A stretch of 64,000 bases of DNA from Bin80 sp026709335 (lineage in GTDB: Bacteria; Bacteroidota; Rhodothermia; Rhodothermales; Bin80), in NCBI GenBank assembly GCA_965200825.1, contig OZ241385.1, forward strand, positions 930,001 through 994,000, in the 5' to 3' direction. Positions 8,871 through 16,808 of this stretch are shown one piece after another. The notes below the pieces were generated by a model, which ran no database searches, was not told the origin of the DNA, and saw nothing but the letters and a program-made list of their open reading frames with translations. Positions within the stretch are counted from its first letter, which is position 1. Every line of letters begins with the position of its first letter. Position numbers and translations under genes: made by a program.

Positions 8871-10001
8871 ATGAAGCCAAGAGTGTTGGTTGCAATGAGT
8901 GGCGGAGTTGATTCTTCGGTTGCTGCAGTACTTCTGCATCAGCAAGGATATGAGGTGATTGGCCTTACGATGAAAACATGGGACTACAGCAGTAGCACAC
9001 CACGCCGTAGTGGTAAAGAAGTTGGATGTTGTACACTGGACTCAATGAATGATGCAAGACAAGTTGCTTTGATACACGGATTCACACATTTCATTGTGGA
9101 TATCAGAGAAGAATTCGGAGATTGGGTCATTGAGCGATTTACGGACGAATATTTAGCTGGCCGAACTCCAAATCCTTGTGTTTTGTGCAATACACATATC
9201 AAGTGGGATGCATTACTACACCGGGCAGATGACTTAGGGTGTGCGTATATCGCTACCGGTCATTATGCTCGGGTTCGTGAAGAGGAAGAGCGGTTTATAT
9301 TATCCTGCGGGCTGGATCTGAATAAAGACCAGAGTTATGCTTTGTGGGGGCTCCCACAGGGACATTTGGCACGTACTATTTTTCCTCTGGGCCAATATAG
9401 AAAGTCAGAGATTCGAGAACTCGCGGAAAAATTTGGACTTACCGCAATTGCTCAGAAACCAGATTCATATGAGATCTGTTTTATCCCGGATAATGACTAC
9501 AGGCGTTTTTTGTCTGACCGTGTGCCTGGACTTGAACAGAGCGTGGATAATGGTCCAATCATCCTCTCGGATGGTACAGAAGTTGGCCGCCACAAAGGAT
9601 ATCCATTCTATACGATAGGACAGCGACATGGCCTCAATCTTGCACTGGGCTATCCGGTCTATGTCTCTGTGATTGATCCAAAATCCAATACGATTACAGT
9701 TGGTCCACGTGAAGAGCTACTAAAACAGATATTGATAGCAGATAAAATTAACCTGATCAAATATCCGGTCATCTCCGAGGAACGGCCTGCCTTGGCCAAG
9801 ATTCGCTATAAAGATCCTGGTGCACCTTGTTTGGTGCGTCAAGCGAATGATTACGAACTTCAGGTATCTTTCATGAATTCGAGAAGTGCAATCACCCCAG
9901 GTCAATCTGTTGTGATCTATGAAGGAGAAGATGTACTAGCTGGCGGTTGGATTCAGCGTATTCTTTCAGAAAACAAGAATACTTCGGTAGCAGAAAGTTG
10001 A
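8871..10001 (+). CDS. mnmA: tRNA-specific 2-thiouridylase MnmA
   Basis: Catalyses ATP-dependent 2-thiolation of U34 in tRNA Lys, Glu and Gln. The 376-residue protein has the PP-loop SGGVDSS (10-16), the first catalytic Cys in NPCVLCN (Cys103) and the persulfide-forming Cys in YEICFIPDND (Cys203), all as in the family. An upstream in-frame start at 8841 lies inside the SDR gene; the ATG at 8871 matches family length and starts directly at MKPRVLVAMSGG. Cotranscribed with the SDR. Confidence 0.97.
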   Translation: MKPRVLVAMSGGVDSSVAAVLLHQQGYEVIGLTMKTWDYSSSTPRRSGKEVGCCTLDSMNDARQVALIHGFTHFIVDIREEFGDWVIERFTDEYLAGRTPNPCVLCNTHIKWDALLHRADDLGCAYIATGHYARVREEEERFILSCGLDLNKDQSYALWGLPQGHLARTIFPLGQYRKSEIRELAEKFGLTAIAQKPDSYEICFIPDNDYRRFLSDRVPGLEQSVDNGPIILSDGTEVGRHKGYPFYTIGQRHGLNLALGYPVYVSVIDPKSNTITVGPREELLKQILIADKINLIKYPVISEERPALAKIRYKDPGAPCLVRQANDYELQVSFMNSRSAITPGQSVVIYEGEDVLAGGWIQRILSENKNTSVAES

Positions 10002-10042
10002 TATGAGATATACCTTACTCGTCCTGGTTTACACCTTGGGAG

Positions 10043-10342
10043 ATGGGCTTCCAGATAACTAAGGCCTCCAATATAGAGATAGAAACTAATGGCGTCACAG
10101 AAGTTATGAATCAAGAAATTCGAGGAGAAGGAACGATCGTATGGAATGAGTTTGAAGGAGGTTTTTTTGGTATTCAATCCAAAAATGGCACAAAATATTA
10201 TCCTATAAAATCTCTTGATAAGGATTTGAAAGTAAATGGTACAGTTGTAAAGTTTGTACTCAAGCCTCAGACTGGAGTCGTGACCACGGTCATGTGGGGG
10301 ATTCCCGTATCTGTTATTAGTATCGAAAAGATAGGGTCGTAG
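10043..10342 (+). CDS. Small conserved protein, possibly frameshifted at its leader
   Basis: A 99-residue protein with the pattern EGGFFGIQSKNGTKYYPI, then later VTTVMWGIPVSVISI; small beta-rich proteins with EGGF(W/Y)GI and a late MWG are found in several bacteria, often after a lipoprotein leader. In another frame, directly after the mnmA stop, an ATG at 10003 opens a hydrophobic leader MRYTLLVLVYTLG that ends at a stop around 10060. One single-base shift near 10040 would join leader and body, so the gene may be an exported protein broken or mis-sequenced there. Function unknown. Confidence 0.6.
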   Translation: MGFQITKASNIEIETNGVTEVMNQEIRGEGTIVWNEFEGGFFGIQSKNGTKYYPIKSLDKDLKVNGTVVKFVLKPQTGVVTTVMWGIPVSVISIEKIGS

Positions 10343-10407
10343 CAGTATTTGATGAGAGGTGTCAAACGGAAGAACCAATTTGAGAATTTAAGCGCAGGTG
10401 CCACGGA

Positions 10408-11391
10408 TCACAATGTGACTACGGTGCCGAGATTTATCTCCCTTGCACGCTTCTCTATAAAGTTTGCAACCACGAGGTCTTGGATAGCATTTCCGACCGA
10501 CTTGAAAAAAGTGATTTCAGAATCATCGGTACGGCCTTCAGCATCATTCATCAAGATCTCACCCAGTTCAGCATGAATATGGGATTCATTAAAATGTCCT
10601 TGCTGAATTGGTACGATTAGATCACCTGCCTCACAGAGACATGCTTTGCGTTGATCTACGACTACTTTAGCTCGTGCAATCACTTCGGAGGAAATTTCTG
10701 TCATATCAGGTCGATAAGATCCAATTCCGTTGATATGTGTTCCCGGAGAAAGGTGCTTGTCTGCGAAGACAGGGGTTAGTGATGTAGTTGCAGTACAAAC
10801 AATGTCAGCTTCTGTCAACACATCAGCTGATTTTGCTGCCACTATTTCAAGGTTATAGCGTTTGGCTATTTGTTTCACAAATATTTTTGTGTTCTTTGGG
10901 GAGCGTCCGAAAACGAGAATTTTTTTGATTGGACGGACTGCACAAACTGCCGCCACTTGTGTGTGTGCCTGAACACCTGTACCGAAAATTGCCAAGACAG
11001 ATGACTTAGGGCGAGATAGAAGATCAGTCGCTAATCCTGCACCTGCACCGGTGCGCAGAGATGTGATAAATTCCCCGTCCATCAGGGCAAGGGGAATACC
11101 TGTTTGCGCATCATGAAGAGTTACAATTGCGTGTATGAATGGAAGACCATTTGCAGGGTTAGTTGGGTTTACTGTCACCGATTTTAGTCCAACTTGGTCA
11201 TGATTCTTAGAGTAAACAGGCATAAATAATGCTCGACCACCATGCTCTTCAATGGACATGTTCACCCGCACGGGTACATCTGCGTGTCCAGAGGATAACG
11301 TGATAAATCCGTCCCTCATAAGTTGAATTGCTTCTTTCATAGATATGACAGAAGCAATCTCTTTTCTTGACAATATTCGAAGCCCGGGCAT
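10408..11391 (-). CDS. Ornithine cyclodeaminase family; probable delta1-pyrroline-2-carboxylate reductase
   Basis: A 327-residue ornithine cyclodeaminase/mu-crystallin protein. It has the conserved GLKSV lysine (K70), the DGEFITSLRTGAGAGLAT block (105-122) and the dinucleotide-binding GTGVQA (137-142). The family includes lysine/ornithine cyclodeaminases and NAD(P)H-dependent reductases of cyclic imines. It begins 5 bp after the stop of the trans-3-hydroxyproline dehydratase gene, whose product hydrolyses to delta1-pyrroline-2-carboxylate. Reduction of that imine to L-proline is therefore the most likely role. True ornithine cyclodeaminase is the main alternative. Confidence 0.85.
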   Translation of the reverse strand: MPGLRILSRKEIASVISMKEAIQLMRDGFITLSSGHADVPVRVNMSIEEHGGRALFMPVYSKNHDQVGLKSVTVNPTNPANGLPFIHAIVTLHDAQTGIPLALMDGEFITSLRTGAGAGLATDLLSRPKSSVLAIFGTGVQAHTQVAAVCAVRPIKKILVFGRSPKNTKIFVKQIAKRYNLEIVAAKSADVLTEADIVCTATTSLTPVFADKHLSPGTHINGIGSYRPDMTEISSEVIARAKVVVDQRKACLCEAGDLIVPIQQGHFNESHIHAELGEILMNDAEGRTDDSEITFFKSVGNAIQDLVVANFIEKRAREINLGTVVTL

Positions 11392-11396
11392 ATGAG

Positions 11397-12470
11397 TTAT
11401 CGAAGCAGGAAACCGTCCCGGAACGGATCTTGTGGGTTCAAGATGAATGTATGCTGGCCAGTTATAAATGCTTGGCCCTCAACTTCCGGGATGATGGCAT
11501 TGTATGGCCCAAATGAGCATTCTTGAGTGACAGTTCCTGTAAAGGAACTATTGATGATGCTTTCAATTCGGATACTCTCCCTCAGTTTCAGGAATCCCTT
11601 TGCATGTAGCAGTGCAAGTCGCCCACTAACGCCGGTTCCGGTGGGGCTTCGGTCAACTTCACCATCTGCAAATACACATACATGACGACTATGAGCATCA
11701 TCAGATTCTGCAGGGCCAACGAAGATCGTTCCATACAGGAAGCCGAGGTCAGGTTCGTAAGGATGGATAATGTTGCTACTGGCGGTGATAGATTTTTTGA
11801 TCAGTTTCCCCATGCGAATCAACGCACTATAATGATCTGGACCCGTTGTTAAATCAATTTCACCGGCGTCTACATAAGCGTAGTATGCGCCCCCATATCC
11901 GATATCGTATTGAATTCGCCCTATGTCAGGCACATTGACAGATTGGTCAATGGCATGCGCATAAGAAGGAACATTTTTGAAACGAACCGAGCGGACAGAA
12001 TCATTTTCAATTCGTGCCCATGCAGTAACAAGGCCTGCCGGGGTATCAATCACTATTTGCGTTTCCGGGGATGATTTCGGGAGCATTCCTGTTTCTAATA
12101 CCACTGTGGTCACAGCAATTATTCCGTGGCCACACATTGTACTATATCCTTCGTTGTGCAGGAAGAGCACGCCAAAATGCGCATCCTCACTCACTGGTTC
12201 CGTAATCAAGCACCCATACATATCTGCATGTCCACGAGGTTCCCACATCAGCGCTGTGCGGAACGCATCATATTTTGTCTCAAGCTCTTGGCGGCGAGCC
12301 AATATTGTATGTCCAGACGGTTGCGGATAGCCAGCGAGAATTACACGCAGAGGCTCCCCTTCTGTATGCGAATCAATGCACTTGATGATATGAGATCCCT
12401 TTGGAAACCAGTTTTGGGAAAAGTCAAAATCAAGTTTTGTTGAATTCGAGGGATGGTTTAATCTTAGCAC
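11397..12470 (-). CDS. Trans-3-hydroxy-L-proline dehydratase (proline racemase fold)
   Basis: A 357-residue proline racemase superfamily protein. IDSHTEGEP lies at 32-40 and the first catalytic Cys is in MCGHG (Cys113). The second active-site position, Cys in racemases and 4-hydroxyproline epimerases, is Thr277 in RSPTGTG. Cys/Thr is the established signature of trans-3-hydroxy-L-proline dehydratase, which yields delta1-pyrroline-2-carboxylate. The start is GTG at 12470, giving about 20 residues more than usual before IDSHTEGEP; no better start exists in frame. Cotranscribed with the downstream imine reductase. Confidence 0.88.
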   Translation of the reverse strand: MLRLNHPSNSTKLDFDFSQNWFPKGSHIIKCIDSHTEGEPLRVILAGYPQPSGHTILARRQELETKYDAFRTALMWEPRGHADMYGCLITEPVSEDAHFGVLFLHNEGYSTMCGHGIIAVTTVVLETGMLPKSSPETQIVIDTPAGLVTAWARIENDSVRSVRFKNVPSYAHAIDQSVNVPDIGRIQYDIGYGGAYYAYVDAGEIDLTTGPDHYSALIRMGKLIKKSITASSNIIHPYEPDLGFLYGTIFVGPAESDDAHSRHVCVFADGEVDRSPTGTGVSGRLALLHAKGFLKLRESIRIESIINSSFTGTVTQECSFGPYNAIIPEVEGQAFITGQHTFILNPQDPFRDGFLLR

Positions 12471-12492
12471 TTACTGATTAGAATCTTAGCAC
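12460..12492. promoter_or_regulatory. Two direct repeats AATCTTAGCAC spaced 22 bp
   Basis: The 11-mer AATCTTAGCAC occurs at 12460-12470 and again at 12482-12492. The centre spacing of 22 bp is two helical turns, as expected for a dimeric regulator binding one DNA face. The proximal copy covers the GTG start of the hydroxyproline dehydratase gene, so binding could block transcription. The regulator is not in the window. Confidence 0.4.
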
Positions 12493-12629
12493 CATAGAGG
12501 GCTGGTGTGGAGGAATTCGTAGCGATCGAAACGGGGAATTATTATCTGATTAAGGAGAGCATTGTGGGCAAGAAAGTCGGAGGACTGAAGCAAAGTCATA
12601 TCTCATACGACCATACATACAATATCAAA

Positions 12630-12705
12630 TGGAGCCAACGGCCGGACTTGAACCGGCGACCTGCTCATTACGAGTGAGCTGCTCTACCAGCTGAGCTACG
12701 TTGGC
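12630..12705 (-). tRNA. tRNA-Thr (anticodon CGT)
   Basis: The reverse strand folds as a complete 76-nt cloverleaf. The acceptor stem is GCCAACG with CGTTGGC, and the D-arm is GCTC/GAGC. The anticodon stem GCTCA/TGAGC has the loop CTCGTAA (anticodon CGT). The T-arm GCCGG/CCGGC has the loop TTCAAGT, and the 3' CCA is encoded. It reads ACG threonine codons. Confidence 0.97.
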
Positions 12706-13122
12706 GAATCTTGGTTTCACGCACAGTTCACATACTGGTTTCTGAATTTATACTACTTGTTCCGGAAGGCCCCCGAGAGTTACGCGCCGTTCATAATAGG
12801 GGAATTTTGAGGTGCGTTGCCGGCATAAGGCGGATGCTATGTCTTCTATAAAATTCCTGATTTGACCGGAAAAACCAACAAATTTATTCTACGTTGAGCT
12901 CAATGAATGACCCATATGTGTGTAGTTTGGGTCATCATATCTTCCATGGGTATATGAGTAAAGTGAGGTAAATTGACAGGGTCAATATCTCCGCATATTT
13001 ATTTTCGTGAGTATTCGGTATAGTTCCAATTCAACAATCATCTGGAAATGGTTAAATTTATGCGATTGACCAGCGAGGATGAATTTCTTGCCAATTCTCA
13101 AAATGACTGATTCATTCCATTG
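12706..13122. other. Intergenic region without recognisable gene
   Basis: A gap of 417 bp between tRNA-Thr and the carboxypeptidase gene. No open frame with protein-like content, RNA fold or terminator was recognised. It should contain the tRNA promoter (minus strand) and the carboxypeptidase promoter (plus strand). Confidence 0.5.
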
Positions 13123-14637
13123 ATGAGTTCAACAAAAAAATCTGATTTTGAAGAACTATTGGAAATAGTTCGTAAGGTTTGTGATCTTCGAGCTGCCGCA
13201 TCAATGCTGGAATGGGATCAGGAAACATATATGCCCAGAGGAGCAGGGGAAGCTCGTGCTCGCCAGCTGTCTACGCTCTACTCAACATCACATGAAATCT
13301 TTATTCGAGACCGTACGGGTGAACTGATCGAGCGTCTGCGCGGAGAAGAATGTGATCCTATGGGATTCCAAGAGAGTCTTGTTCGTGTGACAGAGCGTGA
13401 CTTTTCACGTGCATGTAAGCTCTCACCGGAGATGGTTGGAAAAATTGCCGAAACGACATCCAACGCCAAAGCTGCATGGGTGGAAGCCTTCAACGAGAAT
13501 GATTTCGGGAAATTTTCAGGCGATCTGAGTAAGGTCATCGGGCTTTGTATTGAGAAAGCCGAGGCGATAGGTTATTCTGAACACCCTTATGATGCACTTC
13601 TGGATGAATACGAACCAGGTGCTACTTCGGGCCAGATCTCGAGAGTTTTCGATGATTTACGAGCATCATTGGTTCCAATTGTGCAGGCAATTGAATATGC
13701 CCCGCAACCAGTACATGATTTTCTTCAGCTTTCGTACGATTCAGATATCCAATGGGATTTTGGTATGGAGGTTTTACGTGATATTGGATTTGATTTCAGA
13801 AGGGGGCGCCAAGATATTTCCACACATCCTTTCAGCACTGCATTTTCCACAAATGATGTACGCATTACGACACGTATTCATGATCGACATGTAGTATCTG
13901 GCCTGTTCAGTTCCTTGCATGAGGCAGGGCATGGAATGTATGAACAGGGGATTAATCCAATGCTTGAGGGTACTTTTTTGGCGCAAGGAACCTCATTAGG
14001 GATTCATGAGTCGCAGTCGAGGCTATGGGAAAACCAAGTAGGTAGAAGCAAGGCATTCTGGACCTGTTACTACCGTGACTTACAACAGCGTTTCAAGAAG
14101 CAGCTAGGTGAAATTTCACGAGAAAAATTCTATCAGGCAATTAACTGTGTTGCTGCCTCGCCAGTTCGTGTAGACGCGGATGAAGTCACCTACAATCTGC
14201 ACATCATGCTCCGTTTTGAGCTTGAGATGATGCTCATAGATGAAGAAATATCTGTACATGAATTACCAGAGCTTTGGACTGACAGGATGAGAAAATATCT
14301 GGGGGTTCAGCCAGAAAACGATACAAAAGGTGTTTTGCAGGATATACACTGGGCACTGGGTGCAATTGGGTATTTTCCCACCTATACACTCGGAAACCTG
14401 ATGTCTGCCCAGATATTTTCTTGTGCCAAAACAGCATTAATAGACCTAGATGACCAAATTGCACGGGGAGAATTTGCGCCTCTCCGTGATTGGTTACAAA
14501 CCAATGTCTATCATTGGGGGCGTATGCTATCTGCCACTGAAATTATTGAGTGGCTGACAAAGGGGCCCATCAGTGCGGATCCATGGTTGCATTATATACG
14601 CCAAAAGTATAGTGCAATTTATGGAGATCTGCCTTAA
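13123..14637 (+). CDS. M32 family metallo-carboxypeptidase (Taq carboxypeptidase type)
   Basis: Cytoplasmic zinc carboxypeptidase that trims C-terminal residues from peptides. The 504-residue length matches the family. The zinc site HEAGH (266-270) and the following HESQSRLWEN (starting at 295), which supplies the third ligand Glu, are intact. A TTG one codon upstream is in frame, but the ATG at 13123 is preferred. The next gene starts about 40 bp downstream. It likely serves peptide turnover. Confidence 0.95.
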   Translation: MSSTKKSDFEELLEIVRKVCDLRAAASMLEWDQETYMPRGAGEARARQLSTLYSTSHEIFIRDRTGELIERLRGEECDPMGFQESLVRVTERDFSRACKLSPEMVGKIAETTSNAKAAWVEAFNENDFGKFSGDLSKVIGLCIEKAEAIGYSEHPYDALLDEYEPGATSGQISRVFDDLRASLVPIVQAIEYAPQPVHDFLQLSYDSDIQWDFGMEVLRDIGFDFRRGRQDISTHPFSTAFSTNDVRITTRIHDRHVVSGLFSSLHEAGHGMYEQGINPMLEGTFLAQGTSLGIHESQSRLWENQVGRSKAFWTCYYRDLQQRFKKQLGEISREKFYQAINCVAASPVRVDADEVTYNLHIMLRFELEMMLIDEEISVHELPELWTDRMRKYLGVQPENDTKGVLQDIHWALGAIGYFPTYTLGNLMSAQIFSCAKTALIDLDDQIARGEFAPLRDWLQTNVYHWGRMLSATEIIEWLTKGPISADPWLHYIRQKYSAIYGDLP

Positions 14638-14677
14638 GTTACGGTCGAGATATCCAGTCACTAGCTCATCAAATCTA

Positions 14678-15040
14678 ATGGATTCTAATTCAAGTAAGCA
14701 GTCGCGTTCTCCTGAATTTTCAATTGAGTATTATGCGGAGAATGCTCATCTTCGTCAAAGAGATAAAGACACCATAGAAGCTCGCATCCATAAGCTGACT
14801 CGTGGGCACCGGGATATCTCGGGGGCATCGGTTGCCATAGAATGCGTGAGCGGAGCCAATAAGCGAGCAGAATACAAAGCCAGATTGGTTGTCTACTGCA
14901 GGCCAGCAAATATCGCTGCCTCTTGTACACACGACTCCGTTCAAATAGCTGTTAGTGAAGCCCTTGAAGCTATTGAGAGGCAAATTCGTGAACAACGTGA
15001 GCGTACGCGTGCGCGCCATCGAGTGGCTCGTAGTATGTAA
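14678..15040 (+). CDS. HPF/RaiA-type ribosome hibernation factor
   Basis: A 120-residue S30AE-type (HPF/YfiA) protein, which binds the small ribosomal subunit in stationary phase and blocks mRNA and tRNA sites. The fold is suggested by the FSIEYYAENAHL strand, the KDTIEARIHKL helix, a central strand pair around VAIECVSG and YKARLVVYC, and the C-terminal helix ALEAIERQIREQRERTRAR. It is the short form without the dimerisation domain. The ATG at 14678 is chosen; an in-frame start upstream would overlap the carboxypeptidase gene. After the TAA the same frame stays open to 15235. Confidence 0.82.
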   Translation: MDSNSSKQSRSPEFSIEYYAENAHLRQRDKDTIEARIHKLTRGHRDISGASVAIECVSGANKRAEYKARLVVYCRPANIAASCTHDSVQIAVSEALEAIERQIREQRERTRARHRVARSM

Positions 15041-15299
15041 AATCAGATTCAGCAATTCTCATATCGAGAGCAACTTGATTACTTTGATCTGCTATCGTCT
15101 TACGAAGCATTGCCAAATTTTCCGAGATATCCTGAAGTAGCTACCTGTCAACTTGGTACTTCTGCAGATCACCTTTTACTCCAAAACAGGAATTCAAGAG
15201 AAACGGTCATTCATATCATGCAAAGCATCTCTTGAATATTTGTGCATAGAAACGATATGGAGTATATTTTCGTTGGATTGCCCTTTAATCTCTGATTGT

Positions 15300-16661
15300 A
15301 TGCAAAGCTTACGGGAAAAGTGGTCACCTGAATCTTGGCGGAAAAAGAATGCCGTTCAGCAGGTAGTCTATACGGACAAGGAGCATCTTACAGCCGTTCT
15401 CAGTCAGCTGCAGCAACATCCTCCTTTGGTTACTTCTTGGGAAATTGAAGCTCTTCGAAAGAAGCTTGCTGAAGCTGCTACTGGCCGCAGATTTTTGCTC
15501 CAGGGAGGAGATTGTGCAGAAAGCTTTGATGATTGTAAGGTAGAATTCATCAAGAATCGCTTAAAGATTCTACTCCAGATGAGTGTGATTCTGATCTATG
15601 GCATGCGGATGCCAATCATACGAGTCGGGCGCTTTGCTGGCCAATATGCAAAGCCCCGAAGTGCTTCGCATGAAACTCGCAATGGGATCTCACTTCCTTC
15701 GTATCGTGGAGACAATATCAATGCCCCTGAATTCACGCCAGAGGCTCGAGAACCTGATCCTCAGCGGTTGCTACATGCATATTATTGCTCGGCAATTCAA
15801 CTGAATCTGGTTCGAGCACTTGGAGATGCCGGTTTTGCAGATCTTCATAACGCTGACAAATGGAATCTGAATTTTGCTGGACAGGCACCGTACATTCAGA
15901 CTTATCAAGGGATTATCGGCAAGATTTATAGAGCCTTGGATTTTGCCAAAACAGTTTCCGATCATCCGATCGGTGGATTAGGTCGGGTAACATTTTATTC
16001 CAGCCATGAGGCGCTCCACCTGCCTTATGAAGAAGCATTTACAAGAGAGGTTATCCATGCGAATGCGGTGTATAATCTGTCTACTCATATGCCCTGGATA
16101 GGAAAGCGAACCTTGTTTGAAGACAGCGCCCATGTAGAATATATGCGAGGAATACGTAATCCAATAGGGATAAAAATTGGCCATGACATGGCGCCTAGTG
16201 ATCTCAAAGGATTGATACGCCATCTGAATCCACTGAATGATCCTGGTCGACTAACCATCATAACACGAATGGGAGCTACAAAGGTTGAAGATGTTTTACC
16301 GCAACTGATTGATACCGTGAAACGCTCAGGATTAAATGTACTGTGGTGCTGCGATCCAATGCATGGAAATACGGAAACGGCATCCAGTGGTATAAAGACT
16401 CGAAAGTTCGGCAATATTCTTGCCGAACTAGAGGCGGTAATTGATATGCATGCCAGAATGAAAACCGTTTTAGGTGGAGTTCATTTTGAATTGACAGGAG
16501 AAGATGTAACCGAATGTGTCGGAGGCGCAAGCGGGATACGGGAAGAAGATCTGAACCGCCGATATCATTCCACTGTCGATCCCCGTTTGAATGTGAGCCA
16601 GTCGCTTGAAATGGCACTCAAGATTGCTCAGAGATACCAGAATATGGAAACGTCTAAATGA
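15300..16661 (+). CDS. Class II DAHP synthase
   Basis: 3-deoxy-D-arabino-heptulosonate-7-phosphate synthase of the plant-like type II family, first step of the shikimate pathway (PEP plus erythrose-4-phosphate). From the ATG at 15300 the protein is 453 residues, the family norm. Motifs include the metal-binding Cys in QGGDCAESF (Cys72), RVGRFAGQYAKPRS, LPSYRGDNIN and WCCDPMHGNT. A longer in-frame start at 15153 adds 49 unrelated residues and is rejected. The 259-bp gap upstream may carry its promoter; no attenuator was recognised. Confidence 0.95.
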   Translation: MQSLREKWSPESWRKKNAVQQVVYTDKEHLTAVLSQLQQHPPLVTSWEIEALRKKLAEAATGRRFLLQGGDCAESFDDCKVEFIKNRLKILLQMSVILIYGMRMPIIRVGRFAGQYAKPRSASHETRNGISLPSYRGDNINAPEFTPEAREPDPQRLLHAYYCSAIQLNLVRALGDAGFADLHNADKWNLNFAGQAPYIQTYQGIIGKIYRALDFAKTVSDHPIGGLGRVTFYSSHEALHLPYEEAFTREVIHANAVYNLSTHMPWIGKRTLFEDSAHVEYMRGIRNPIGIKIGHDMAPSDLKGLIRHLNPLNDPGRLTIITRMGATKVEDVLPQLIDTVKRSGLNVLWCCDPMHGNTETASSGIKTRKFGNILAELEAVIDMHARMKTVLGGVHFELTGEDVTECVGGASGIREEDLNRRYHSTVDPRLNVSQSLEMALKIAQRYQNMETSK

Positions 16662-16808
16662 TCTCAGTGTGACTGGTATCATGCATGTATGGATCAGTTT
16701 CGACTCATACAAGGCCATCAAATTCTGATTTGCAGGGATTGTATCGGGATGTGGCGTGGCGATAGATGAGATAGGATGTGGATTTACCTGAAGAGTTAGC
16801 GCTAGCGA

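Noticed and set aside
15153..15299. N-terminal extension of DAHP synthase
   Set aside because: The 49 added residues are unlike the family, and the ATG at 15300 gives normal length.
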